Shown piece by piece: positions 10,339 through 21,135 of a stretch of 64,000 nucleotides of DNA. The notes beneath the pieces are model-generated. The model searched no databases, was not told the DNA's origin, and saw only the letters and a program-made list of their open reading frames with translations. Origin of the DNA: Ecdyonurus torrentis (lineage: Eukaryota; Arthropoda; Insecta; Ephemeroptera; Heptageniidae); contig OX439133.1 in assembly GCA_949318235.1 (NCBI GenBank), positions 21,327,447 through 21,391,446 on the forward strand, in the 5' to 3' direction. The first letter of the stretch is position 1, and every line of letters begins with the position of its first letter. The translations under genes and the position numbers were made by a program.

Positions 10339-10405
10339 TCTGGGCGGCGGCGCTTGGGTCTTTCCCTTCTTGCTAAAATTATATACAGATGTTTCATCTT
10401 AAGCC

Positions 10406-10479
10406 ACCGTGATAGCTCACTTGTCTACGCCTTGATGACATGTTCGAAAGGTTACGGGTTCAAATCCGTCTGACTTTTT
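10406..10479 (+). ncRNA. tRNA-like Pol III unit, left foldback arm
   Basis: An A box TAGCTCACTTG (10413-10423) and B box GGTTCAAATCC (10457-10467) lie at tRNA-like spacing, and a TTTTT run at 10475-10479 fits a Pol III terminator. Folding by eye gives a poor acceptor stem and a weak D stem, so this is tRNA-derived rather than a working tRNA. Transcription would run toward the loop of the foldback. Confidence 0.55.
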
Positions 10480-10741
10480 CCTGTCTCTATTTCTTTTTTT
10501 TTTTTTATTAATATTATTTTTTTTTAATAATTATATTACACAATAATTATTCAGTTATTTATTATTATAAAGAATAATAAAAAAAAAGGAAAATAATTTT
10601 GCATTTAATTTTTTTTTACTCTTTGTAAAATTAAATATAACTGAATTATTATTGTGTAATAATATAATAATTAATGATAAATGATAACAAACAAAAAAAT
10701 AATAATAAAAAGAAAAAGAAAAAAAAAGAATTAGAGACAGG

Positions 10742-10814
10742 AAAAAGTCAGCGGATTCGAACTCGTAACCTTTCGAACGTATCATCAAGGCGTAGACAAG
10801 TGAGCTATCACGGT
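10742..10814 (-). ncRNA. tRNA-like Pol III unit, right foldback arm
   Basis: Mirror copy of the left-arm unit on the minus strand: A box TAGCTCACTTG (complement of 10797-10807), B box AGTTCGAATCC (complement of 10753-10763), T-run (complement of 10742-10746). The B box has TTCGAATCC, closer to the tRNA consensus than the left copy. The two units converge on the loop. Confidence 0.55.
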
Positions 10815-11405
10815 GGCTTGAGATGGATGAATGAAACATCTGTATATAATTTTAGCAAGCAGGGAAAGAACCAAGCGCTGCCGCCCAGACTCTCTCTCTC
10901 TCTCTCCGTCCTGTTCATATTTTTATTATTTGTTTTCCTCTCTTTCAAACTAAAATTTCAATAATTATAATTCAACAGTCTCCTTCAGATGAAAAGATCA
11001 CTAGCAACACGGCAGACAGAACAGATATGCGGGAAATATGACGGCAGTTGGTACAGCCGTCGTATTTAATTTATTGCCGTGACAAAATGAAACAGTAAAA
11101 ATCGATAGTTATTTTTATGTCTTTCGTCCTACAACAACTAAAATAATATTCTGAGTTGAGTAAATATATTAATTTCGTTGTCTTTCACTTTCGTCCTTGA
11201 AGCTAGAGATGTTTAAATCATAGCGGGAACATCAATGCGCTCTGATTGGCCGCTGAATTTTACCCCAAAAAGTGAAGCGCTGATTGGTTGTCGATCGCCG
11301 CCTGCAGTTTATCGAGTGTATGCAGCCTTGTCATGCGGCCGTGTACATCCAGGTAGCCTAAAATCAGGGGATGTCTCTTCTTTGTTAAAGGTCTTTAGTC
11401 TCAAC

Positions 11406-11489
11406 GTGTGTCGTGCTACCAATGGGTGCATGTGGAGAGGCCTTGAGGTAATGTTTCAGAAAACTCGAGTGAGACCTTACAAATTTTGA
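11406..11489 (+). pseudogene. Displaced last codons of the mariner transposase
   Basis: Continues the frame broken at 9816: VCRATNGCMWRGLEVMFQ and on to a TGA at 11487-11489. Removing the foldback and one copy of its 8-bp duplication brings this in frame with LEVRLN, showing that the foldback arrived after the transposase formed. The same peptide is intact in the inverted left arm. Confidence 0.75.
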
Positions 11490-11729
11490 ATCTGTATGTG
11501 TTTTTTTAGATGGTGAAAGCGTTAAAATGTGCAAATCGGACGTCAATTTTCTCTTTTTTTGCGGTTTTTGATGCAGGAAGATTAATAATCATCTGATTGC
11601 ATTTATGTTTTGATTTTCAAAATTGTCATAATTCAAGCTTTAATTTGATGTATAAAAAGTTTATGTTACGTTGAGCCTTATGTGTTTTATTAGCGTCTAA
11701 ACACCCTCAGAGACTTTATGGACACCCTG

Positions 11730-12015
11730 TATATTAAACTTACTTTATATAACTATTCATATTATTTTATTTCTACTTTAATTACTTAAATTAAAATGTT
11801 TTTGATGTCTAAATATGTTTCTATAATACTGTACTATTATTTAAATATGTATATACCTAGATATAGTTATTTTCTTTGATTTAGATGTAATGTATAAGTG
11901 TAAGTTGTATAATTTTATTCATTATATTATTGTGTACTTTATTGATAAGAATCTATGTTTTAAGTTTGACGTGATCATGCATTTATGCCACTGATTGTAA
12001 CAAAAATAAATAAAT
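11730..12015 (+). other. LINE 3' UTR end and A-rich tail
   Basis: AT-rich noncoding sequence between the mariner right end and the resumption of the host repeat. It finishes with AAAAATAAATAAATAAATAT, a short tandem tail of the kind that ends many CR1/Jockey-group LINEs in place of simple poly(A). Confidence 0.65.
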
Positions 12016-12450
12016 AAATATAAAAAAACAGTAATAAATTATTGAGATAAAGCTTCTTGTGTGATTTTAAGATTTTCAAATGTAATATATAAAGTTCTTG
12101 CCGTTGATTTTTAACTTTTCGTTTTATACGATACTCGGTGTAAATATTTTTAAAAATTTCAAAAAGTTATATAAGCGCTGCATATTTCAATTCAAATAAA
12201 GTAATAAATTTCGTTATTTTGAAGTATATTATATTTAAAATTGTAGATTAACAAGTCAGATATATTATTACTATATCTTACGTTTGTTTGTGATTTAATT
12301 TTTTGAAATAATTGGCAAAGTGGAAAGTCTATTAATTTTACCAAAATTTTTGTGTTTACTGCTTGTCTGCTTTGGAATACATTGATATAACCGTGATTTT
12401 GTTTGTTACATATTGTTGGAAATAAATATAAAATATTACAATACAAAGCA
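12016..12450 (+). repeat. Dispersed repeat, copy A resumes after the LINE
   Basis: TAATAAATTATTGAGATAAAGC and the following 200 bp match 24188-24390, directly continuing the segment broken at 4155. No coding content. Confidence 0.75.
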
Positions 12451-12454
12451 TGCT

Positions 12455-12548
12455 GGTGAGCTTCTGTATTATTGCCCTATCTGAAAAACGTTCCCTTAAA
12501 GATGTAGTTCAAATTTTCGCCGCAACAATCAACATGTAAAATGTAAGT
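12455..12548 (-). repeat. Repeat shared, inverted, with 37373-37480
   Basis: Contains AACAATCAACATGTAAAATG and GAGCTTCTGTATTATTGCCC; their reverse complements occur near 37380-37475. It abuts the GGCACTGCGATCT end of the next element, and that junction recurs at 37366, so the two pieces may be one larger element. Confidence 0.6.
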
Positions 12549-12861
12549 GGCACTGCGATCTGGGGGAAAATAGAGAACCTTAGCGAAGTGACAACCTCAT
12601 GAATTAGGCAGAACTGAATTGCATTTATTTTGAAAAATCCGCTAAAAGTACCCAAACTTAAATGACAGTCAAAATATTCTTAGCCAATGAGAAAGCTTCA
12701 ATTTTGTGGGTAGCCAATCATTAAGCTTTAAAGTTTGGGTACCTTTAGCGGGCGATTCAAAACAGATGCATTGCGGGTCTGTCTAAAACATGAGGTTGTC
12801 GCTTCTCTGTTAAGGTTCACTAGGGGAAATTTTTAAAAATTTGCCCCCAGATCGCAGTGCC
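12549..12861. mobile_element. Inverted-repeat element, GGCACTGCGATCTGGGGG ends
   Basis: Left end GGCACTGCGATCTGGGGG and right end CCCCCAGATCGCAGTGCC are exact reverse complements. Internal inverted repeats continue (GACAACCTCATG against CATGAGGTTGTC, and GTACCCAAACTT against AAGTTTGGGTAC). No ORF. Target duplication not resolved. Related GC-rich fragments occur near 43823-43915. Confidence 0.7.
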
Positions 12862-12889
12862 ATTTTTATAAGATATAATTTTGTATTCT

Positions 12890-12891
12890 TA

Positions 12892-12927
<36 letters not shown>

Positions 12928-13190
12928 TGCCATATTGTGTTATCGTGCTATACATCAATCCCAGTCACAGTCAAGACATTGTCTTATCGACAGGTAAGGA
13001 CTTTCCAATTAATGGAAAAGCACACACGGGCCGTCACGGCCTAAGTACACAGCCCGGCATTCGCCATGACAGCCTAGAGAAACCGTGGAAACATCTAGGC
13101 AGGCTGGTCGGTGCAATCACATCAATCATGCACCTCCCGAATACTGTGCCTGAATATGCTAGGCTAAGAGTAACTCAAGCTCGCGCCTAG
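12890..13190 (-). repeat. SINE-like fragment shared with 32037-32145
   Basis: After a T-run (12893-12924) the GC content rises. CACGGCCTAAGTACACAGCC, CGGCATTCGCCATGACAGCC and GAAACCGTGGAAACA recur with changes at 32070-32130. Similar sequence, to my recollection, occurs in antisense tRNA-derived SINEs of arthropods; I cannot confirm this. From about 13140 the sequence belongs to the repeat that resumes after 13338. Confidence 0.45.
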
Positions 13191-13338
13191 CTATACTCGA
13201 CTCAAAAAACCTCAGTCGATTTAAATCGGGCATGCCTAAAGTATCGCCGATTGTCACATTTGAGGAGAAGGGGGGCGGCTGAGCGATACCGTCAAAGGTC
13301 GAACGGCAGGTAACTCAGGTTTTTTGAGTCGAGTATAG
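13191..13338. mobile_element. 148-bp MITE, CTATACTCGACTC ends
   Basis: CTATACTCGACTCAAAAAAC at the left is matched by its reverse complement at 13316-13338. The GC-rich interior has no coding content. It separates a sequence ending GCTCGCGCCTAG from TTTTAGAGCAAGTTGTAGCT, which in the related repeat at 36085-36270 also flank other sequence. Confidence 0.7.
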
Positions 13339-13700
13339 TTTTAGAGCAAGTTGTAGCTGTGACGTAGGTTCGGGGTCGCTGTAACGGCTTCTGCCTTCCG
13401 TTAAAATATATAATTTTGAGATTACGTTTTCGGGAGGTTTAATAACAGGATGCTCACATTTAATAAAGCCATTGTTGACTATCCCTTTAATATTTTCTCA
13501 ACACTTGTGCACTAAGCCGATTTTGGTGCTTATCGGTGTAGCTCGCGGGTAAGCTAAGAGTATCCTAATTTAACATTACATTTCTGAAGAGAAACAGATT
13601 TTTTGGACTTTTTATTAGAAAACTACTCCAATGATTACGGAGATATTTAAATGAAAAATACTGGATGTACTTTTACATGTTTCAAGACAAAATATTTTAA
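13339..13700 (-). repeat. Dispersed repeat, inverted relative of 35745-36270
   Basis: GAGCAAGTTGTAGCTGTGAC also occurs near 36250. CATTTAAATATCTCCGTAA, CCGCGAGCTACACCGATAAG and TTTAGTGCACAAGTGTTGAG at 35760-35920 are reverse complements of parts of this region. Weaker relatives lie near 21425-21600 and 44940-45070. Confidence 0.65.
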
Positions 13701-15290
13701 GCATTTTTTGAAAAACTTATAATTAAATATAAATCCATAATAAAATTATATTTTTTATTTCTATGAAAATAAATTTGATAATAAAAGGAAATTTTTACGT
13801 AAATATAAGTATTTTTAGAAACTTTTTTAATTAAAAAATTATAGTTATTAGTTTAAAATAAATTTTAATATCATTTTATATTATATTATTTTAGTTTTTT
13901 AACTAGTGATAGTTTTATTATTTATTTATTTTATTAAGTTGCAAATACAATTTAGCATATAGCGTAGGAAAATCCCAAATGATTACCAAATCGTAGTTGT
14001 CATGTATTAGAAATATGATATAATTTTAAAAGTGTAAAACAAAATCAAACAAACAAAATCAACATTTTGCATTTTGAGATGTAACAAAAAATAAATATGA
14101 GAATAATTTAACACTAACTCTAAAATCGACGAAATTGATGTGTGTACGTTCATATCTACCATAATATATTATATAACATTTTATATGGCAGAGTGAGAAC
14201 TTTTGTATATCAATACACACTCAAATTCAGTAAAACATTCTATTATTGATTCGTCTATATTTGACAAATATTTTAAATTTTTTTATTTGTTTTGTAAATA
14301 ATGAGTACTAGACCAACGCTTCTTGTATCTTTATTTTGTAATTTGTACTATATATGAACTGCCAGGGCTAATTTTTTTTTTTTTTTTTTATTCAAAGTCA
14401 ACAACTAAGTAGTGCAATTTAGAAATAATAAAATGAAATGTAAAAATATGAATTGACCTGATGCATAGTAATTCTATCAATATAAAAGTCACCATCAAAT
14501 ATGAGCAACAAATAAATTTTAGAAATGAAAATGTGCTCTTATGAAACGAAAATTAAAAAAACAAAACAAACATAATTCAAAATGTAGCATGTTATTTGCT
14601 AATAATATTACTGCAACAATTAATTATTACCTGCTACCACTACTTCTACCAATCAAAGCTGTTTTAAAAAAATTTAATTATAAAACTATACATCACAGTA
14701 TTTTGATACCTACACTAAAACAATGTACTCTAAATGTGTTTTATGAATAACAGAAAGTGAAAAGTATTATTCAGAGTTTTTTGAAAAATTTTTAAGTACC
14801 ATTAAAATCTATTTAATTATTTAAAAACTGTTTAACTACTATATTTTTTTAGTTTTAATAAAATAAATTATTTTTAAAATACATAGAAAAAAATTAATTA
14901 AAAAAGTAAATCTCATAGAAGGTTATAATATCGTAAAACATTAAATGAAAAGGAAGTTAGATTCTCTTGAAATAGTGTTTGTTAGTAAACATTATAAAAT
15001 ATAAACATTGACAATTATGAGAAGTTGGATATCATCAGGATGTGATTAGATTTTATGTAAATAAAAGGGAAATATTATTGAAAAACTACTCAACAATGTA
15101 CAATTTGAAAAATATAATTGAAAGTAACACGTATTATATCATATACATAAAAATATTACAATAATTTCTCACCACTATAGTTATGGCAATCTAAATAATA
15201 TGACTTACGTAAGCTGTTGAAAAAAATATTAATAATATAAAATTTTAATATTTTTTGAGTTAATAGTCGAAGTTGATTATTATATATTTA
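13701..15290. repeat. AT-rich repeat-derived DNA
   Basis: No gene seen. Around 14100-14400 a diverged copy of the module at 1-600 is recognisable (AAAATCGACGAAATTGATGT, GACCAACGCTTCTTG, TATGAACTGCCAGGGC). The remainder is AT-rich with homopolymer runs. Confidence 0.4.
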
Positions 15291-15294
15291 TTAA

Positions 15295-15644
15295 AGGTGG
15301 ATCTCAGGATTTACAACATTGCTTTTTCAATATTAGATAATGAGATGAAGTGTTCAATGCCTCACATATGATGACCCAAAGTCCTTACGTAGCCCCATGG
15401 TAGACATGGGAAACTTGCGTTTATCCTGCGAGATATGCAACTTTTTACAACTTTTTTATTTTTACAGTAAAGTTGTAAGTTGTATTTATGGCATATCATA
15501 TACAGTACAAGTACCATATCTCGCAGGATGATCATGAATTTGGGGTGTTACGGAAGGGCTATGTGGCATCAATAATAATAAAATAATGTAATAATAAATT
15601 AACAAACATTGAATAAGCCATTTTGTAAACCCTGAACTTCCTCT
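15295..15644. mobile_element. TTAA-flanked MITE, AGGTGGATCTCAGG ends
   Basis: TTAA at 15291-15294 and 15645-15648. The right end, reverse-complemented (AGAGGAAGTTCAGGGTTTAC), matches the left AGGTGGATCTCAGGATTTAC. Internal inverted segments (ATCCTGCGAGATAT against ATATCTCGCAGGAT) flank an AT-rich centre. TTAA flanks fit piggyBac-type movers. Confidence 0.7.
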
Positions 15645-15648
15645 TTAA

Positions 15649-17139
15649 ACATTATAGTTTAATATATAATACAAATTTTGACACATTCATTATACTTGAA
15701 TAATTTAAAATTTTATATTATTTTGTTTGTCTTCAGATTCAGTATAAAAGAAAAAATAAATTAAATATTTTTTCCATTAGAATTATTGGTACTATTAAAT
15801 TATATATTTTTATAATTTAGTTTAAAAATTCTTATTTTAACTATTAATAGTTATATTATTTATAAATTTTATTTCTTAACATCCATTATTCATTGTAATG
15901 TACAACAGCATAATGGTTTGGGAATTTGTTTTCTGCATTATATAATTCTAGTCTTGCTTTCAAATGTAAGAATATACAATTTATAATGCACTCATTACAG
16001 AGAAACAATAATATAATAATAATAATATTAATTAAATAATAATAAGAGCCTCTTTAGTCCCTCACTTTTTAAAAGAAATTGTGCGGCACTCAAAATGACA
16101 AATATTCAAAAAGATCTTCCTAATTTTGCGGACCCCCTATCTACTATGCTTAAAATATCTTTAAAAAAAATCCTACAGTCAAGGGCAAATTCGGGTCCAA
16201 TTTTCATATTTTTATCTTTTACTTTTGAGATTTTTCTTCTATTTTTCATTTAATTATCTGCTATCTACTGTAATGTATACTGGGAAAGAATAGGCTAGGC
16301 AAAATATTGAGTCAAATATTTAAATTCCAGTTTTAAATAACATGAGCAAATTTTACATCACTGCAAAAAATATAGTATTGCGTGACATTAATTTGAAAGC
16401 TCGATTATTTTTAACTCTTTTTAGAAATTTGTTTAAAAGAAAAAAATTATTAAGAATATTACACTTTATCTGAATATTTAGAGACCAGCTCAACGAAACT
16501 ATTATAAAGTACAGTGGTTTAAAAAAGAGACATAAATGATTTTACCGAATATGCCACTCGAATGAACTGGAGATAATTGGGAAAAACAAAATATAATTCA
16601 CATTTTCAAAGTAACCATTAAGGAGTAAACACATTAACTGGACTAACCAAATTTTGTGATATTTTATTGTGTAATGTTTGTCTTCTTTCGGTTGCGTTAA
16701 TATAACTATAAGGTATTGTTTATTAACTTTTTTTTAATGTATACAAATGTAACATCATAGTAATACATTTAAATCTTTTAAATTATTTTAAATTTCTCAC
16801 ATAATAAAACTTTATATTCGAATTTTATAAATTTAATAAATTATAATTTTTTTTTTATTTATTTAAATTGTTATTTGTCAAGTGAAACTTGAAAAAAATG
16901 TATAGCATCGTTTCTTGAGTGTCACGCATCTCGAAGTTTATTTTATAAACATTAAATTCGAACATTCGAACGCAAACGAAAAGTGTTGATAAATGATTAT
17001 TGAATGAGATCGGTATAATATATGCAATTACAAGCTAAGTCTCGTCATTATATCTAGTGAAATATATGTATTATAATTAGCTACTTTATAAAGCTACTCA
17101 CCGCTATAGTTATTGAAATCTAAAAATAATACTATCATC
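15649..17139. repeat. AT-rich DNA, no gene seen
   Basis: Only AT-rich sequence without coherent coding frames. From about 16900 it resembles the dispersed module (ATATAATTAGCTACTTTATA, CACCGCTATAGTTATTGAAA). Confidence 0.35.
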
Positions 17140-17480
17140 CAAATTGGCGGAAATCAGCAACTATACGATATGACTAAAAGATTGTAAAGAATATAAAGAT
17201 AGAAAAATCTAAAATATTGCACAGTGATATAATAACATAAGGTATCTTAAAAAATGTGAAAAAAATAGACGGGTCATAATGCTATATTTATAAATACGAT
17301 TTCTTAAAGTTTTGGTCCCATAATAGCCCATGTTAATTACATTAAATATTTTCTCTCTTATTTGATGATCACAAGTTCTGAAAACTTTATCATAGGCTGC
17401 TGCTATTAAATTTCAAATTGCATCTTTAAATTTTTAAAGTTTTTATTTATAGATCTAAAAATACAAGCCATCTCAATACA
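17140..17480 (-). repeat. Dispersed repeat, CAAGCCAT family, copy 2
   Basis: Reverse-strand relative of 2990-3535: GATGATCACAAGTTCTGAAA and CAAGCCATCTC correspond to TTTTCAGAACCCGTGACC and GGCTTGTATCTC there. Confidence 0.6.
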
Positions 17481-17722
17481 ACCCAAGAGTAAAATTTATA
17501 TAATATATAAATTATTATATAAGATTTATATATAGATTTTATATATAGATTTATATATATAAGATTATTTTGATATTTACATATTATGTAAATATCAAAA
17601 TAAGTACTCAAATATACAAATACAAAATCTCAAATTTGAAACATTATATAATGGATCAAATTAATATTATTTATTATGTCATTATATTATAGATAAGCAT
17701 TTTGAGTCTAAATTAAGTCAAT

Positions 17723-17838
17723 TTGACTAATAAAGGAATAACTGTTTTGAGGCCGACTATAAGTGATTTTGCTCACATCCGCTCATGACCGAAATTGCTT
17801 ATAGTCGGCCTCAAAACAGTTGTTACTTTATTAGTCAA
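17723..17838. mobile_element. Palindromic MITE, TTGACTAATAAAGG family, short copy
   Basis: TTGACTAATAAAGG...CCTTTATTAGTCAA type element, here ending ACTTTATTAGTCAA. The inner arms AACTGTTTTGAGGCCGACTA and their complement are near-perfect. About 50 bp shorter than the copies at 30107 and 54038 because the central segment is missing. Confidence 0.8.
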
Positions 17839-18029
17839 ATTAATATTATTATAAATAATGACTAATTGACTATAGACCAACGCTTGTTGTAACTATAATC
17901 GTAAATTTGAATTGCATGGGTCAATGATGTTTATAAAAAATTATTTAAATTTAAAACCAATACTTTTATTACTACTAGTGTAGTTTGTAGTAAATTACAA
18001 ATGAAGAAATTAAATAATATATTATAGGC

Positions 18030-18379
18030 GGGAAATCAGGTACTGCGGGATGTAACTAAATAAATTGTAAAGAAAGAAAAACCTGAAAATTTACACAGCG
18101 ATACATTAGGTTAAGGTATCTTCAAAAATGTAAAAAAAAAAAATAATAATAATAATAATGGTGGTTACCATGCTAGATTTAAAATTACGATTTTTTTGAA
18201 CTTTTAGTCCAATATAAGAGCTCATGTTATTTTCAATAACTATTTTCTCTCTTGTCTGATGGTCACGGATTCTAAAAATTTTATCATAATATTTGGTGTT
18301 AGGTAGCTGTTACTATAAACTTTTAAATGGCATCATTAAGTTTGGAAGTTTTCTTTTTAGATTTTGAGATACGAATCAA

Positions 18380-18385
<6 letters not shown>
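18030..18385 (-). repeat. Dispersed repeat, CAAGCCAT family, copy 3
   Basis: GGAAATCAGGTACTGCGGGA through GGTCACGGATTCTAAAA to CAAGCCAT is the reverse complement of the 23175-23510 type. It abuts the long TA tract that follows. Confidence 0.65.

Positions 18386-18473
<88 letters not shown>
18383..18473. repeat. (TA)n microsatellite, about 91 bp
   Basis: Uninterrupted TA dinucleotides following CAAGCC. Confidence 0.95.
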
Positions 18474-18474
<1 letters not shown>

Positions 18475-19470
18475 CCCTGATATTATGTACATGCATGGAC
18501 AAAAATAATTACGCATATTTATACGAGCACATTTCCAGCATAAAATTTTCAGTATAGCATAATCTATGCTTTAACTACAATATGTTGCAAAGCATAAATA
18601 TTATATTAAATGTACTGTATAATTATTTATGTTGTTTAATTTTGCATCACTTATGCTATGCGGAAAGAATAAATTATGTAATTTACGCTGTATTAATGTC
18701 ATTATAGCAAATTAATGCTTATTAAAATAACAAAAACATAATAGTCATGTTACAGTGCTACATGATATTTAAGCTATATTGTTACATAGTACAGTTATAT
18801 TATGCAGTATGTAATATATAGCATAGATTATGCTGCATTAAATAAATTAAATTAAAAAAGGGCTGATCATTAATATAACTTATTTATTTTTTCCTGTGTA
18901 TAATGATATTATACCAATCATATATCCATAACCAATATGATAAATTAGTGAACCCTTAGCATTACCCGAGTGCTTAACCGATACGCTCCATTGAATCAGA
19001 TATGAGATTAGACATAATATATACAAATCCATGTTTAATTCTACGCAAAATATTTATGAAAATTTATGCAGCTCTGTATCAGTATAATCGTTACATAAAT
19101 TTCCTATAACTTCATCGTTAAGGTAATTTCATTTAAGATTATAGCGAACACGTAAACTCTAATTTGTCCCTAACTATAACATTACCTTTAACGTTACTTA
19201 CTATATGAATAACGTTATTTAAATGAAATAAAAAAATATATATATTAACATAACATTATGATGTATGCACTTATGATGTATATTTTATTAGATATTTAAT
19301 TAATGAATTACTCTGCTTCTACTACTACATTACTAAATTAAAATAACAACAAATAATTATGCTGTTCACCATAATACTTATGCTATTATAACACAGTATT
19401 TGTGAAGTATAGGCAGAAGAGTAAAACTTTATAATATGACATTTGATAAATAAAACCTGGAATTTATTGT
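18474..19470. repeat. AT-rich repeat with recurrent GCATAA/TTATGC words
   Basis: 18530-18860 is dense in AGCATAA, TTATGC and TATGCTG in both orientations. 19060-19400 is a diverged copy of 3575-3900 (CTCTAATTTGTCCCTAACTA, GTTCACCATAATACTTATGC). No coding potential. Confidence 0.5.
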
Positions 19471-19930
19471 AAGCTATAAATTTTATTATTATTATTTTTT
19501 TAATTAAATTATTATACAATAGTATATTGTTTTTACCAATAATATAAATATTTATTAAAATGTCACTTTAGAAATAAAATATATTTTATTATTGATTATA
19601 TATATATCATTGCTATTATTTTACATTTAAGTTTTAAACATTTAAATTAATTATAAATATTTTCATTATTTATATTTTTTAAACGCCTTAGAGGAAGTAT
19701 CCTAAATAAATTTTAGCTCATAATTCAATAATTTTAATTATAGTAAAGGCTAATGTTAATAGATGTTACGTAATATAAATATACGATGAGATGAACTTAA
19801 TTGTGAAAGATGTGAAAGAGAAGATCAAATATAAAGGTAAAACTTAAAGGATGATTTTTAAAAAGGTTAATGAAAGAAGCTCGTATTATATCAATGCAAA
19901 CGTAATTGCTAATTTCTTTTCTTTTTGAAA
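19471..19930. repeat. AT-rich DNA, no gene seen
   Basis: No supported feature. Confidence 0.3.
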
Positions 19931-19931
19931 A

Positions 19932-20425
19932 GGGTATATCTTCATGACGTCATATCTAATACGTATAGACGCCATACTGGAGTAATGAATAACATTGCTC
20001 AGCATAGGATAAACTTTGTTTTTAGATTTTTTTTTTTAAATCAAGTTAATTTATTAATTTTTTCACATACTTGAGAGACTTATTCATCCTATTAGGAACA
20101 TCAGTGCTTTCAAAAATATTGCTTAGTATTTTTAAACTAACAAAATTAATTATTTCTTTGCGCGGTCCATGTTTTTGCACGGATAAAAATTACTATACTA
20201 AAGGCAGGTACATGAACCTGTATTTTTCAATAGGTATACACTTAATCTAAGAGAGTCACACCTTTATTGGTGCTCAGTGCATCTGCATTAGGTATTATTG
20301 TTATATAATAATACCTGTGTTCTAGCTTATATGTCTACCTATTACATTGTTAGTATTAATTTTTTTTGCGTGTGAGTGATCCAACATTGTGATGATTTTA
20401 TCATATATGAATGCATACACTCTAT
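19932..20425 (-). mobile_element. MITE, GGGTGTATGC family, copy with internal insertion
   Basis: Reads AGGGTATATCTTCATGACGTC, CATTGCTCAGCATAGGATAA, then on to TGATCCAACATTG and GAATGCATACACTCTATAA. About 190 bp near 20155-20345 do not match the family and are presumably inserted. Confidence 0.65.
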
Positions 20426-20511
20426 AATTATGAAAATATCAATAACGATTATTACATTTTATCGAAATATATTGATCTTATCATTTAAATCGACAAAATG
20501 AATGCACTCTT

Positions 20512-21135
20512 ATAGAAGACGTTGCAAAAGTAGGTTTAGTGAGAAAATAAACAAACTGAAAGCTGAACAATACTAACAAAGTGATAGTTGACGACTTTGT
20601 GTTCCTGTCTCAATACTTTCTTATGCGACTATGAAGCAGATATAATCGAGTTAGAATGATTTAATAATAGTAATAGTTTTATTTAAGAAACATACATGGC
20701 TATTACAGCCATACTACATGTTATCAATCAGAATATTACAACATCAATTCACATAATAGTAGTCTTATAACTAAAAAAAAAAAAACTAAAAAAAAAAAGA
20801 AAAAAAAAACTCAGATCTGAAATTCTTACTAGCTTGCTGAGCTTTAAATCTCTTGTTTTCCTGGATTTCAAGTGATTTGGTAACAAATTATTTTTTTACC
20901 TAATTGTCTTCAAATCCAGGAAAACAAAAGCTTTGAGGCTCGCAGTAAGCTACAGTAAAAATTTCAGTTCTGAGAAATAATTCTTACTCAAGTTATAACT
21001 GCATCATTGCCCCACAAGAAAGCATGTTAAATTGAGACAATAAGAACACAAAGTCATCTTCTATCACTTTGATAGTATTGTTGAGCTGTGAGTTTGTTTA
21101 TTTAATCACTAAACCTATTTCTGCAAGTCTTCTAT
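20512..21135. mobile_element. TIR element, ATAGAAGAC ends, about 620 bp
   Basis: ATAGAAGAC and GTCTTCTAT bound arms that match with gaps (GTAGGTTTAGTGA, AATAAACAAACT, CAAAGTGATAG, GACTTTGTGTTC and their complements). A second inner inverted pair, TTGTTTTCCTGGATTT against AAATCCAGGAAAACAA, lies near 20850-20930. It interrupts the dispersed module (AATGCACTC before, TGTGAACATTATAATTC after), which elsewhere is continuous. No transposase. Confidence 0.7.

Larger units (their letters stand above)
9817..11397. mobile_element. Foldback element with hAT-type ends and two tRNA-like units
   Basis: Flanked by a perfect 8-bp duplication GTCTCAAC (9809-9816 and 11398-11405) and inserted in transposase coding sequence. 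Ends start TAAAG and end CTTTA, fitting the hAT terminal consensus YARNG/CNYTR. Two arms of about 740 bp (9817-10557 and 10639-11397) are near-perfect inverted copies around an AT-rich loop of about 80 nt. Each arm carries, from the outside in, a GC-richer outer part with CCAAT-type motifs, a short GA/CT tract, and a tRNA-like unit. No transposase, so movement would need a hAT enzyme supplied in trans. Confidence 0.85.
8772..11729. mobile_element. Rearranged mariner-like element with long inverted arms
   Basis: Ends are CAGGGTGTCCATAAAGTCTC and its reverse complement, flanked by TA at 8770-8771 and 11730-11731, the Tc1/mariner target signature. The arms match for about 330 bp (8772-9102 against 11398-11729). 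The match continues for another 170 bp once the foldback insertion is removed (9103-9272 against 9646-9816). So the left half is an inverted copy of the right end, including the transposase C-terminus, and has replaced the transposase N-terminal half. The element is non-autonomous and is itself interrupted by the foldback at 9817-11397. Confidence 0.85.
4156..12015 (+). mobile_element. LINE (non-LTR retrotransposon), 5'-truncated, with nested insertions
   Basis: Comparison with the uninterrupted repeat copy at 24160-24190 places the insertion between AAGTAAATGCTTA and AAAAAACAGTAATAAATTATT. Removing the nested mariner (8772-11729) leaves about 4.9 kb: a first ORF with a macro domain, a second ORF with apurinic-type endonuclease and reverse transcriptase, and a 3' UTR ending in short A-rich tandem repeats (AAATA type). 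This layout is that of Jockey/CR1-type LINEs; the exact clade is not settled. The open reading at the 5' edge has no plausible start, so the copy is 5'-truncated, as is usual for target-primed insertions. No clear target duplication is visible. It is defective: a shift in ORF1 near 4345-4420 and an in-frame stop in ORF2. Confidence 0.85.

Noticed and set aside
10406..10479. Functional tRNA gene
   Set aside because: Promoter boxes and terminator fit, but the acceptor and D stems do not pair well, so it is called tRNA-like only.
10555..10964. Frames of about 95 residues at the centre of the foldback
   Set aside because: AT-rich loop and arm sequence on opposite strands; composition is low-complexity and they cross the tRNA-like unit.
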